This document shows, in pieces, positions 21,231-31,800 of a stretch of DNA of 64,000 bases (positions within the stretch are counted from its first letter, which is position 1; every line of letters starts with the position of its first letter). The stretch is from NCBI GenBank assembly GCA_011947345.1, contig JAAVTG010000521.1, forward strand, positions 1 to 64,000, written 5' to 3'. The position numbers and the translations under genes are program-made. This stretch comes from Phytophthora quininea. Lineage: Eukaryota > Oomycota > Peronosporomycetes > Peronosporales > Peronosporaceae. The notes under the pieces are model-generated. The model worked only from the letters and a program-made list of their open reading frames with translations. It ran no database searches and had not been told where the DNA came from.

Positions 21231-21982
21231 ATGCCAAAGATGTCAGGAGGGAAAAATTACAGCATCAATGAGCAGCTCCGATTGCTAGCTGTCGTTGCCG
21301 ATCGTCTGCCGCGCCAGAGAGCGGAATAGGAGCAGATTGCGAAGGAATACAATGCCAGTCATGAGGCAAAGGGGAAGCAAAGGAGCGTATCCAGCCTGAA
21401 GCGCAAATTTCTCGGTTTATCCCAGAGCGCCAAGGATTGCAGCGCAGTTAGCTCTCTTGAGACGTTTGCATCCGATATCAGGCGCAAGCTTAGTGCTACG
21501 CAAACGACTTCAGCAGATCGACAGGAGCACCTGGAGAAGCATCATCGGCAACAACCTGTCGCCCACAATGCATCTCGTATCCAAGCTAGTGACGTGATTG
21601 AGGCTCGAAACGAAGCTACGGACCTTCAACGCAGGAAATCGGTATCATCGGACGGCTCAGTCAATGCGGAATCGGGCAGATCATCTATGACTGATACACC
21701 AGATGCAAGCATCGGCTTCGCGCGAATTTGTCAACACTGTATGCAGCCGCTGACACTAGTACTGAATCGAAGCGTGCTTGTGACATCATCCAGCTTTTTC
21801 TCTGGTTCCAACGGCGCGAAGAGCAGCAATCTGCGGTGTTGCAGACGACCACAAGCCGCGTTGTATCAGAAAGAGAAGAACTGCAACGAGAGCGCAGGCA
21901 AGATCGCCTGGAAGCCGACCTGAGACACCAGGAGCTTATGGCCTATATGGCAGCACTCATCTGTAAATCACAGAAGTCATAG
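21231..21982 (+). pseudogene. Myb/SANT-like protein gene (module B), broken
   Basis: It starts MPKMSGGKNYSINEQ. The SANT-like helix region is kept (EQIAKEYN, SVSSLKRKFLGL), but a TAG at 21327-21329 replaces the Trp codon found in module A, and a frame change near 21725 precedes the conserved block CDIIQLFLWFQRREEQQ. A possible 5' leader intron lies just upstream, with a GTGAGT donor near 21176 and TAG at 21228-21230. Confidence 0.55.
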
Positions 21983-22123
21983 GCATCGTGATAACAAAAC
22001 ATTCGCGATTTACTTCTCAGATATTCTTATGATAGCTGGGTGAGTCTTACGGAAGGGTTGCCTTCACTGACTGGTTCACGTCATGCAAGTTCGAGTCATT
22101 CACGACCGATCTGAAGAGACAGA

Positions 22124-22678
22124 TGTGCTTTGTTGTTCTCGGCGAGATACAAGCCGCACACGAGACCCCACTTGCTCACGGACGCGTGACCAGTGGCGAG
22201 TCACAAGCGCAGTACCTCGGGGTCGTTCGGCACGCGATCCCCTTTGCTCAAGCACAGGTCGCGCGCCAGGAGGCTTAACTAACGACCAAACTAATCTCAC
22301 TTTTCTTTTCCTATCGCCTACTCAAGCGTCAACTGCCTTCACTACCTTTCTACAGGTTAACAACCGCAACGAACTCAAGAATGGAGACTCGCAATCGTGG
22401 ACGTCGACATGCAGCTGTCCCGGGGTGGGGATGACGGTTGGGCCGCCGGCAAGCTTGGCTAGGGCTCAACCACCGCCGAGACAGTAGAACGACGATCCGT
22501 TCGGGGTCGAGTACCTCCAGTGTGGAGCGGAGTGTGTAGCGTGCTGTCAGGCGTAGCTTAGGCGGGACGGTAGGCGAGGAACGGAAGAATAAACTGAAAA
22601 CGCTGCTTGCTGTCTGCTTAGCTGTTGCTATCGCTATTCCGTAGACCTGAGTCCGAAGGTGCATAACGAAAACTGTCA
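22124..22678 (+). repeat. Probable 5' LTR of a Gypsy retrotransposon
   Basis: TGTGCTTTG at the left and AACTGTCA at the right give TG...CA ends, about 555 bp. A gag frame follows on the same strand after a leader. No matching 3' LTR lies in the window, so the borders are estimates. Confidence 0.4.
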
Positions 22679-23000
22679 GTCTTCTCGGCAGGCGCAGCGG
22701 CCGCCGCTGGCTTCCACGCGTCCCCCCTCCCCCATTCCTCCGGCACGGGCGGCACGCCCCAGCACGACTTCCAGCCCTTGAAATGACCTCCCTTCTCACC
22801 TAGGGCCTCCAGCAGGCAAGGCGCCACCTGCCACCCGTCCTCAGCATCTCCAGCTCGCTCCCCACTTGGTCGGCTTGGAGTCTTGGTCGAAGATGGTGCG
22901 AGGCGCGCCGGCGCGCTCGCCTGCCGCTTGGCCTACTGTCTCCACACGGATTCTTGGATGACTGTCGCCCCGCCCTGTCTCCCACAAGACTCATACTCAG

Positions 23001-24181
23001 GTGGAACGGAGCCAACCGTTGGAACGGAAGGCGATCCGTCCCAGGGTCGTGCTGCACACGCCGACCCGGGACACAGCAGTGGGAAATTTAGTGAATCCTG
23101 CCAACCCTGCTCTCGCTCCCGCCGACAATCCAGCAGGCGGCGACGGAGCCCCTCAAGCAGCCATGTCACCCGCTCAGGCAGCAGAAGATAACGAGGGCCA
23201 GGAAGAGCTGCTCCCGGAACCCACGGCCGATGATGGCGCCACGATTCCTGCAACTGAGGACAGCGTAATCAAGACCGGCGAGAAGGTCGACCTCAAGAGC
23301 GTGAAGATTACCACATTCGATGGGTCCGTCAAACAAGGGGATTTCGACTCGAACGCAAAGGACTGGTGGAAGGAGTTACAAGATCAAGTCGACGATACAC
23401 AAGTCCTCGCAAACAAGGTCTGGACAGACCAGGTGAAGATCTCGGTGCTGAAGTTATTCCTTACGGGGATGGCACGACGTTGGTTCCGCCGCAGGCGGGA
23501 CACGCACAGCTTAGCTACTTTCTACGAGGCCGAAGAGGCACTTGCCGCCGCATTCCGCATCAAGCTGACCGACCAAGAAGTGACGCAGCGCGTGTACAGG
23601 AGAAGAAACGCTGGTCTGAAACTTATCGCGAGTACGCCAACAGACTATTGGTCATGACGGACACGCTCGAAGGTGGAAACTCCACGACCGCAAACGCCCG
23701 CTATGCGTTGAGCACCTTCGTACGCTTGGCGTACCCCAGCTTTGCTAACGTGCTCAAGAGTCGAGTGAACCTGCGTCCGGAGGGCCCGATCACCGAATTG
23801 AACAAAGCGGTGCAAACGCTGTTCGAGGTCGCGGAGACAGACGGGAAAGCACGCGCCACCAAACCACGATCCTTCGCTAAGCAACAGCCCCTGGTAAACC
23901 AAGTGCCAAGAGACAGCAACACACCAAGCCTGATGCCAAGCCAGCCAAGATTGCTAAAAAGCGACCCGGCGCAAGCTCAAGCAGCGATCGTTGAACGGAA
24001 GAAAAAGAAGGCAGTAAGCGGAGCAGTTAACATCAAACCCGCGTTTGCATGCTACGAATGTGGGCAGCTCGGACACACGGCTGCTTATCACCGCCAGTAT
24101 CTGAGCGGCGAGTTACACCCCGACAGCGAGAAGGGTCAAGCAAATCAAGCCGACGCGACAGAAGACGACACTGACGAGTGA
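23001..24181 (+). pseudogene. Gypsy-type retrotransposon gag, frameshifted
   Basis: The first frame has KITTFDGS, WWKELQDQVDD, LFLTGMARRWF and AEEALAAAFRIKLTDQEV, the capsid-like region of oomycete Gypsy gag. One base is out near 23600, and the second frame continues REYANRLLVMTDTL to the zinc knuckle CYECGQLGHTAAYH near 24045-24090, where the last Cys of the CCHC motif is replaced by His. It ends in an acidic tail. Protease, RT and integrase are absent; a hAT relic follows directly. An internal ATG at 23163 is another possible start. Confidence 0.75.
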
Positions 24182-24229
24182 AGTGCTGGCGTTGGATGGT
24201 GTCCCGTTCTCTTAGAATCGGGGCTTCAC

Positions 24230-26121
24230 AACACCTAACGAGCCGCCTAGAAGATATGATCATCACCTCCAAAATACTGCTCCATACCTCAACGGTCTGA
24301 TTGTCGCCGTGCTCACCAATTTCTTCCCAATCAAACTGCTCGAGATATTCATCGAGCTGCTTGTCGCTCAGAGTTATTGTGTTGATGTCTGCTATCATGG
24401 CGTCAACAACAGTATTGTCGAGAGGAGTTTCATGGGGTGTTTCTGATGCATCCAATGGATCGAGTGAAGTAGGCATCATTCTCGCTGGGGTCTGAAGAGA
24501 TAGAGAAGCATGGAGTACACGGCGGGCCGACAGAGGCCCAGTATCCGGTAGTTCAGGGAATAGAGTCCGAGCCAATGGTATCGATGGTGGCTCGTCCTGA
24601 TCTGGCGTGGAATTACGATGTGATGGAGTTCGTGCTCGTGTCACAGTCGAGAGCGCTGGTGTCGAATGAACGGAGTTTTGAGGCGTTGTGATACTCGGTC
24701 GTTCCGCAGGATTAAGTGTCCGCAGCAACTTCTTCGAGCTTGTCGGCATCACTCTTTCTCGACGATTTTTTCGCGGACATACTGGCGCATAATCTGATGC
24801 TTCATCGTTTTGTCTGTGACCAAGCGATTCCTTTTGGGCGTGTGAATGAGAGCCAATTCGCTGGAAAGGCGTTCGCAGGTTGCCGTGTTGACGGCAATCG
24901 ACAAAATTGTGAGTCCCAGCAATAACAATTTGTCGTCTGGTTTGGCCTTCTTTCCATACTCCCAAGATATCAACACCAGGTCTTCTTTGAAGTCATCGGC
25001 GCAAGATGTCGTGTACGTTCCCTGAATCCACTTGAACATTTCGCCGCGGAGCCCGCAGACATCAGCACCAATGAACCGGCGATAATAATATTGTGCGAAT
25101 TGACACACATCGTCGAGACCAGTAATAGTAGTCGGAGGAAGACTTCTGGCTTGCGAGATGTACTCAGGATGAAGGAAAAATCCCAATATAAATAAAGGCT
25201 GCTCACAAGAATCCCAACGCTTCTCCACAAGTTCGGTCAAGGTGTCACTAAACTCGGTCGAAGAAATGCTCATGAAAATCTCCATGTACGAAACAACAAC
25301 GCCTGCAACTGTATTTTCATCTCTCTGCAGGCGAAAAGATGCAGTGCATAGCGGTCGAACAATTTCCTCCGCTGTCGCCAACTTCGTCCAGAACGTTTGG
25401 TCACCTAGAACCCTTAGCTTGCCTGAGAGCTCGCTACTGTTTCGATACTTGAATACCATGTCTTCGAGAGCTCCTCGTGCACGTAGAAGAGAAGCAAAAC
25501 ACGCTTGCATTGAATTCCAGCGAGTTTCACACAGCGTGAAGATGGCAAACGTATCACCATAGCGTTTTCCCATTGCCTCGAACGCCCGCAAAAGCCATTT
25601 AGAAGTAGATTTGTTCAAGGCGCTGGCAACACCAACAGCAGCTTCAGCGATATCTTTGAACACAGTGTTTAGCGCTTCAGCTTGATATTCTAGTAGCAAT
25701 CGCCAAAAAAATGCAACTCAGCGGTCGTGAATTCAGGCGGCGACACTCGTTGAGCCTTGTTAATATATCTGTCACCACTGGCGCCGGACTCCTGGTCCTC
25801 TCCATGGAACACGTATCCAGCTACACGAATGTAGTATACGCACTCGGACAGGTGCTTCTCCCAAGCATCCTTGCGTCCGTGAATGCGAGCAGGAAACGGA
25901 GCGCTCCCGTTGATGTTCACGTGGGCCGCGGAGTAATATTTGCACACGATCCACCACATTGTCTTGTTGCATTTTTCAATTAAACGGTAGAAGTTTGTGC
26001 TGAGGGCACTTGGAGGACGTCCACGAGATCGCCTGCTCCCGTCATCATGCTCATCGCGCAACGTGGGAAGTAGCTCCATGTCGTTCTGTAAGCCCGGCAC
26101 GACGAGAAGCAGCAACAGCAC
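24230..26121 (-). pseudogene. hAT-family transposase, internally deleted
   Basis: The N-terminal part (26121-25690) looks like a BED-type zinc finger region (ends WEKHLSECVYY). The main part (25699-24749) has RYGDTFAIFTLCETRWNSM and the hAT dimerisation block LTILSIAVNTATCERLSSEL then HTPKRNRL. After a frame change near 24750 a Ser/Thr/Pro tail follows to about 24240. The central region expected between the BED finger and the TRWNS block, with catalytic acidic residues, is missing. The element seems to have landed beside or within the Gypsy copy. Confidence 0.75.
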
Positions 26122-26574
26122 TATGATGCGGTTTTGAGCTGCGATGCTTGAAGATCGCTTGAGATTTTTTCGTCGACAAAAGTAAGAATGCCTTGTAAAA
26201 CTGTTTTAAAGCGTGTAAAAAGACCTTTTACGTAGCATTGTAAAAATGTAAAAACAAAAATGCCAACACTAGCTAGAAAGCTCATGGGAAGGGCTGGACT
26301 TGCCGGACCTGACTGAGGACCAAGTGGAGATGGTGCGAATTGCCCAAGTCCCCAGTAAAGTGCATGACAGCGCGCACCGAAGGCCACTCAGTGAACTGGA
26401 ACAACGAACCCTATTGACATACCTCGGACAAGACATTGAGCTGAGGCATCCTCCCAGTTTCATCAATGCGACTTTGCTGGTTATACAACGAGCCATAATT
26501 GAAGATTTCCATCGCAGCTATGCACTAACTGCGGAAGTGGCGGCAGGTGTCCGTTTGGAAAGAACTGCGCACAC

Positions 26575-27633
26575 ATGACTATATTGAAGGCGCTCTTCGA
26601 GGCGAACACCGACAAATTGCATGGCCTGCCAATGATGAGGCGTCTCATGCAGGACGTGAAACGGCTCTCATACGATGGACGCCACACCTTGACAGCAGTG
26701 TTTTATTCGAAAAGAATCGCGGAATACTGGGTTGGCACGGCGCTTCGTCTACAGAGCGCGGTCATTGGGCTGGTGGACACGGCCAGAGACCCGGACTGCC
26801 TACACACGGGCGTGTACACCACTGACCAACTCCAACGGCAATTTGCTGTACGTGTGCAACGAGCGAACACTTTTTCGATAGTGGACATCACGGTGGCCAT
26901 GACAGCTATCGCACATGCGCAGGTTTTGGATGTCGAGGCGCCAAGAATCGAAGCCCTGGAGATAGTTGATAATGGCTATTTCACCGTGCGCTTTAGACAC
27001 CCCGACTGCCCAATAGCCCTACGCAACGTCACGCACATTGATTTTGGTGGATCCGCTGCGCTAATTCATCATTTTCAGGTGAACATGAGAATCCTTTGTT
27101 ATCGATGTTTCAGTGCAAGACACAGTGTCGGCAATTGCGGAGTTCCAGTGGTCTCACTGGAGCAACGCCGGCTCACTATGCAACGGAAATATACAGGCAA
27201 CGTAGTTAGACATAATCCAGCACCCGCTCGGGATTATACTCACACGGATGTCAGTGGACTGCGTCTTTTCCTTGACGAACTTCAGCAGCAACCTGAATCC
27301 AATCTGCCAGTGGCAGAGGACGATGCTAGTGTGCTTACAGCTGTGGAGTCAACAGCAGCAGCTGGTGTGACCAATACTAGAGAGGCCCCCACTGTGGCTC
27401 AACCCGATAGTTTCGTAGCTGTGGAAAACAAAAAGACAAGGCAAGCCAAGAAGACAGGCACCAAGAACGGTACTGAGAGGATGTCAACAAAGAAGGTTAG
27501 CGAAGGATTCCAGCCGGTGGACGCTAAGCTTACGGGAACTGGCTCTCCAAAACCGGCAGACAGCCGACTGGAGAAGAATAAGGAGATCGACCGAAGGGAG
27601 GACCTAAAGGAAAAGGGCGCTGCAGCGTTTTGA
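26575..27633 (+). CDS. LINE ORF1-like protein
   Basis: A 352-residue frame. The first two thirds resemble ORF1 of oomycete LINEs (SYDGRHTLTAVFYSKRIAEY; DNGYFTVRFRHPDCPIALR), then ILCYRCFSARHSVGNC, a Cys/His motif like a zinc knuckle. The last third is Lys/Glu-rich and disordered. ORF1 proteins bind the element RNA. A related frame upstream (26300-26578) suggests the true N-terminus has been shifted out of frame. Confidence 0.55.
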   Translation: MTILKALFEANTDKLHGLPMMRRLMQDVKRLSYDGRHTLTAVFYSKRIAEYWVGTALRLQSAVIGLVDTARDPDCLHTGVYTTDQLQRQFAVRVQRANTFSIVDITVAMTAIAHAQVLDVEAPRIEALEIVDNGYFTVRFRHPDCPIALRNVTHIDFGGSAALIHHFQVNMRILCYRCFSARHSVGNCGVPVVSLEQRRLTMQRKYTGNVVRHNPAPARDYTHTDVSGLRLFLDELQQQPESNLPVAEDDASVLTAVESTAAAGVTNTREAPTVAQPDSFVAVENKKTRQAKKTGTKNGTERMSTKKVSEGFQPVDAKLTGTGSPKPADSRLEKNKEIDRREDLKEKGAAAF

Positions 27634-27652
27634 TCGCTTTAGGGCAGAGCAA

Positions 27653-28045
27653 TTGCATGAGCAGTTCAGTGCATTACTTGAGAGTTCGGACTCGGAGGAT
27701 GGAGACGAATCCCTCGACCTCGATGATGCACCGTATGCTTTTCCTTCTCATGAGGGATCGAATACGGAACCAGTCGCCATGGGCACTGACATATTGATCA
27801 ACAGTGACGACGCTGATGCAATGGACGCAGAAATGATGAACAATGAGAAGGATCCCCATCACGGAACTTCCGCTAAGAATTCCAAGCAGTCCGACATGGT
27901 CTCCTCTGGCAATCCCAGTGCATCGCCCACTCACCACGAGCTGCAGTCTGTCGAACAGCATCGCCAACTAATGAGGAACACTCGTCGCGCAAGAGATGTC
28001 GAGTTGGAATTCAGAAGGGAACATGAGGTGGAAACAGAAGGATGA
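27653..28045 (+). other. Acidic low-complexity frame after LINE ORF1
   Basis: A 130-codon frame rich in Asp/Glu/Ser (SSDSEDGDESLDLDDA). It lies in the usual place of the ORF1 tail, 20 bp below ORF1 in another frame, so it is probably a frameshifted continuation. Confidence 0.35.
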
Positions 28046-28642
28046 GGACCGTGAATCGGGACACACCGGCATAAGAAAGGACCAGCCGAATATGTGGGCT
28101 CTTCGATACAATCCTCACCTCAAAGTTCGTATCCTGCGCCGGGGTTCAAGTTCCCATTCTCCCTTGTATCGGATACGACGGCTCCCGTTGCGGATTTACA
28201 ATCCACTTCACAGGACAGTGATGCTTTTGTTAAACTGGAGAAGGTGGTCGCCGCCGCGCGTAACCCCACGCATCCGGCTTACTGGATGGACTGGTTCAAC
28301 AGCTGTGAAGTTCGAGCACCAGGAAATGGACAATGCGTTATACGCAACTACTGTCAACAATCTGAACCCCAAATTCTGAGACTCTGCTGCCAACATGGCC
28401 GAAGCTAACGAAATCAAGCAACTGATCTACTGTATCATGATTGCAAATCTGCCTTTGGATTTCGAGCTCGGACTAGTAAACCCTATCGAGGAGCTTCATA
28501 GACTGTATCCTGACAGTCCTCCTCCTGACAGTAGTGCTGCTCCCCGGCTCAACTCTGTCTCCACTATCGCCAAGAACGTGCACGGTCAGTGGATTCCCCA
28601 GTCCCTAGCACTCACTGGGCCAACCACCACGTTTTGTGAGCG

Positions 28643-29233
28643 ATGGCTCAATACTTGCGCCAACCCCTTATAGTATTTGGTGCAGATCGACATGGAGATC
28701 GAACTATTCATAACGCATTGGACTTATATGAAGCGACTCAAGCGGTGGCAGGACTTGACGACGATCAACAAGATGCTCTGGTTCTTCTACTCGACTTTCA
28801 GAAGGCCTATGATTCACTAGGTCGCAAGTACATGCTCCGTGTACTAAAAAGACAGGGCTACCCACCAAAATTCATACGTGTGGTGGAGTGCATGCATGCT
28901 GATACTAAGGTGCGGTTCTTGGCAAATGGAAAACGGTTCAGACTGGTGGAAGTCACCAGCGGCATCCGCCAAGGATGCCCTTTCGCACCCCTGCTCTTCA
29001 TCCTGGTACTTGATCCTTTTTATCGGAAACTTGACAACACCCAAAGCTTGCGAGGGGTGAAAATTAGGAGTAGTGCAGGAGAATTCGAAGTGAGGGTGGC
29101 TGGATATGCTGACGGTACCGCTACCTATCTCGCCTCTCCGGAATATGTCTCTGTTCTGCTAAGTATTGCTCAGGAGTTTGGATGCGTGTCTGCCGCCATG
29201 TCAGTCACAAAATACGGAGTTCTGATTGGCTGA
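28643..29233 (+). pseudogene. LINE reverse transcriptase fragment
   Basis: RT motifs in order: ALVLLLDFQKAYDSLGRKY (motif A), VTSGIRQGCPFAPLLF (motif B) and GYADGTATYL, where motif C normally reads YADD or FADD; the second catalytic Asp is Gly here. The frame stops at 29233 where an insertion begins. The enzyme is inactive by motif and by truncation. Confidence 0.75.
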
Positions 29234-29639
29234 AATTCCCATTTATCTAAGTACATACATAAATGTAAATAGGAGACTAGGATATCTAAGATGCTGAGAC
29301 AGTGTTCTAATTTCCTAACACCACTTGAAGTATCTAGAATATTGGTATTATAATAATTACCCAAAACATAATTATTATGGTTGTTACTTGCTTGAAGAGG
29401 GTTGTCATCTCCAGTTCCAACATCCTACACTACACTATTGCTCTAGGCACTGACGGTTCACGCTGTATACCTTTTCTTATGGAACCCAAAAAAGCGTAGA
29501 CAGGTGACCAATAACAGATCGGTTGTAAAGTTATTTTTATCAGTACATTTAGGAAAAGGGAAACTAATTAAAACGGAGCTGGGGCGGGCTGGCTGCGCCG
29601 CAAAGCGGCGCAGCGAGAACGCTTGTGAGAAGAAAACAA
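29234..29639. mobile_element. About 0.4-kb insertion in the LINE, with a terminal hairpin
   Basis: The LINE coding sequence stops at 29233 and resumes near 29640 (RYLGIHVGS near 29730). The inserted DNA is AT-rich and ends with a hairpin GCTGCGCCGC-AAA-GCGGCGCAGC (29590-29612), GC-rich unlike the rest. This resembles the 3' hairpin of non-autonomous Helitrons, though a clear CTRR end was not found. Confidence 0.4.
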
Positions 29640-30040
29640 TGGTTATAGCGTTGCACCCTGAGGGCCTCCTCCAGCCTCCTCATTACCTGGACCTCTGGAA
29701 TACCAGGAGCATGATGATACTGGCCGCTACCTGGGCATTCATGTGGGCAGCAGACAACAACCGGAAGTCACATAGACCATTGCTGAAAAGCAACTCACCA
29801 CGCGCTCAGGCTCGCATCGCAAAAACCTACTACGGTTGATCACCGAAGCGCCATCGCAACGGCTATCGTTATCCCCAAGCTGCTGTACATTGGACGCTGT
29901 TGAGGTTACGAATCGCCCACGCTCTTGTGCGCAGCTCCTTATTCACCAGACTTAGTATAGGCATTGGACAGGAGAGCTTCAGCGGGTGGAATTCACCCCC
30001 GCTTCCGAGTCCTCACTCTTGGTTTGTCCTCCTCCAGCTA
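29640..30040 (+). pseudogene. LINE ORF2 distal fragment
   Basis: Frames around 29700-29900 give RYLGIHVGS, then AIATAIVIPKLLYIGR, as found downstream of RT in oomycete LINE ORF2. Several stops and frame changes interrupt it, and the far C-terminus is lost. Confidence 0.45.
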
Positions 30041-31587
30041 CAATATACCAGCCTGCTACGCTCTTCCCAGCTAAGTGTCACGTTCTCCTCGTTGCCTTCG
30101 TCCCCATTCTAGTGCTCCTAAATTCCTCTGCGCCCAGGTCACGATCCACGACCTTCATATAGCAGATTTCCCTGGCAGATCTGGGATCCATAAAAGCTGC
30201 GAATCTACAAAGTTTCGACATGACGGCTACGTAATTAGATCTTTTAATAGCTTCAGCTTCTGGTAGAAAATTTAACCGGTTCCATCCAGATTTCCGGTTT
30301 GTCCCTTTTCGCACATCCAGTTACAATTGGTTTTTATGACGTGATAATCAGTTTAAACCGACTGAAAATCGAATCAATTCGACTTGACTCGAATTCAATT
30401 ATGGGGTTTTTACTGTCATTATGCATGCCATTAGTCATGCGTTTTAGAAGTTCATTGCTAAATACAGGGTATGAAAAGTATATAATTGGTTGAAAATGTT
30501 TTTGATTTGCACCAATCAGCTTGATTTTGCAAAATTTAATATAATCAAGCAATGCAAATACATTTGTTGTCGAGGAGATCACCCAGTATCGCGAGTCGCG
30601 ACGAAAACTCTGCACTGCAGGACTTCCAGCAACGCCGCGCACGGTGCGCGGCGTACCTCATGTTGGACGAGCTGGCTCCGTCTTCCAAGAACATCATCGT
30701 CATCGACAAGTCCTCCCTCGGTGGGGAACTAGATACTGACGCTGGGGGTCCTCTCATGGACGTGGTGCCAGGCAACCCCGAAGGCTGGCTTTCACCTTGA
30801 CGGCAGAAGACGACAGACACGGACCCTAAGTCGCGACGGTGAGGTCTGGATCAGCTCCGGATGCTTGCGCACGACCGCTCTCAGTCGCTCCATCTCGTGC
30901 GCCTTGTTAGAATATGGATCAAGTCGACGACAGAGTCGAGGCTGCGGAGAGACCTTTGTGGAAGATTGAATGCTGGGTTTAGCGATTGCAATAGATGCCA
31001 TTGCACTGGAATGGGATGCCAAGCCTACGCGCTGTACTTGAGATTGTAGAGCCTCATGTACAGATCGATGGTGCCTTGAGTAAGGATACCATTGGCCTCT
31101 AACGTCGACGGTTGCTTGGGTTCTCTCAGCCAGCCCTTCAACGTATTCGAACGGACTTTGTTGCTGTCTCGAGAACGGCTATCCAACGGCAGATAGCACG
31201 TTAGAAGCCATCACACGTGGCTTCGGTGGTGCTAAGGCTCGTATCGACATCGTATCGCCAAGGTATGACCGAAGAACCTGTTGCAGTTGTCGACCAAATG
31301 CTTTCAAGCACCCACAAAGAAATGCATATGGTGTAGTTGTTCAACTAGGCGTAGACGGAAGAGTAGCCGAGTAACAACTACCAGTTCTCAATTTACCAAC
31401 AACAGCAACAATCGCACTGCCAAGTCGAACGTCGACGGCCCAACTTGCCCGAGTCCTTCAGTGCCAACCAGCTTCCTAAGTGCTACCAACCAATAGAGCA
31501 AGCTCTATTGCGACAGTTGCCCCTCAACAAAACGCGGTCAGGTTTTCCCATTCGTTTGACGGAAATCCCCGCCCAGCGCTTTTCCTT
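30041..31587. other. AT-rich and unrecognised sequence
   Basis: 30240-30560 is AT-rich with CCGGTT and AATCGA words. 30545-31050 has short overlapping frames on both strands, for example LQDFQQRRARCAAYLMLDE near 30610, with no known family. No complete gene is supported. Confidence 0.35.
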
Positions 31588-31800
31588 CTAGTTGTCGTCG
31601 CCATTACCGTCTCTATTACCGTCGTCGTCATCATCGAACTGCTTGCGGCGCAAGAATCGCTTGACAGGGGCTGCGTCGACAGCCTCCACGGCATCAGCAC
31701 GGGTCATCGCGGACAGCTTGGTGTTGTCCGCAGCCGATGCGGCGTTACAGTTGGCGAGGAAAGCGACAGTGGCCACGAGCAGGATGGAGCTGATGCGCAT
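31588..31800 (-). CDS. Short RxLR effector-like secreted protein
   Basis: A 70-residue intact frame. Residues 1-23 are a clear signal peptide (MRISSILLVATVAFLA...). An RFLR motif lies at residues 48-51, a usual distance after the signal, followed by an Asp-rich stretch in place of the dEER motif. The protein ends only 19 residues after RFLR, so there is no effector domain. Known RxLR proteins are secreted by oomycetes and act inside plant cells. This may be a truncated copy whose acidic end ran into a stop, or a very small effector. Confidence 0.7.
   Translation of the reverse strand: MRISSILLVATVAFLANCNAASAADNTKLSAMTRADAVEAVDAAPVKRFLRRKQFDDDDDGNRDGNGDDN

Larger units (their letters stand above)
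18275..21982. mobile_element. Module B: mirror copy of the three-gene unit
   Basis: The gene order is barrel/zinc-finger gene (minus), then three-exon gene (plus) and Myb/SANT-like gene (plus): the exact mirror of 3203-6907 and 3,708 bp long. Protein identity to module A is moderate, so this is an old split and not a recent duplication. All three genes carry lesions (frame changes in the barrel gene, TAA in the three-exon gene, TAG and a frame change in the SANT gene). Confidence 0.45.
26290..30040 (+). mobile_element. Non-LTR retrotransposon (LINE), truncated and interrupted
   Basis: It contains an ORF1-type frame with a CCHC-like motif, a region of acidic low complexity, an RT fragment, and after a 0.4-kb interruption a further ORF2 stretch with RYLGIHVGS and AIVIPKLLYIGR. 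Endonuclease and most of the early RT are missing. Its 5' limit is set by the hAT relic. Confidence 0.65.

Noticed and set aside
3203..21982. Modules A and B as terminal inverted repeats of one giant element enclosing the Helitron
   Set aside because: Protein identity between the copies is only moderate, far from what terminal repeats of one element would show; two independent copies are simpler.
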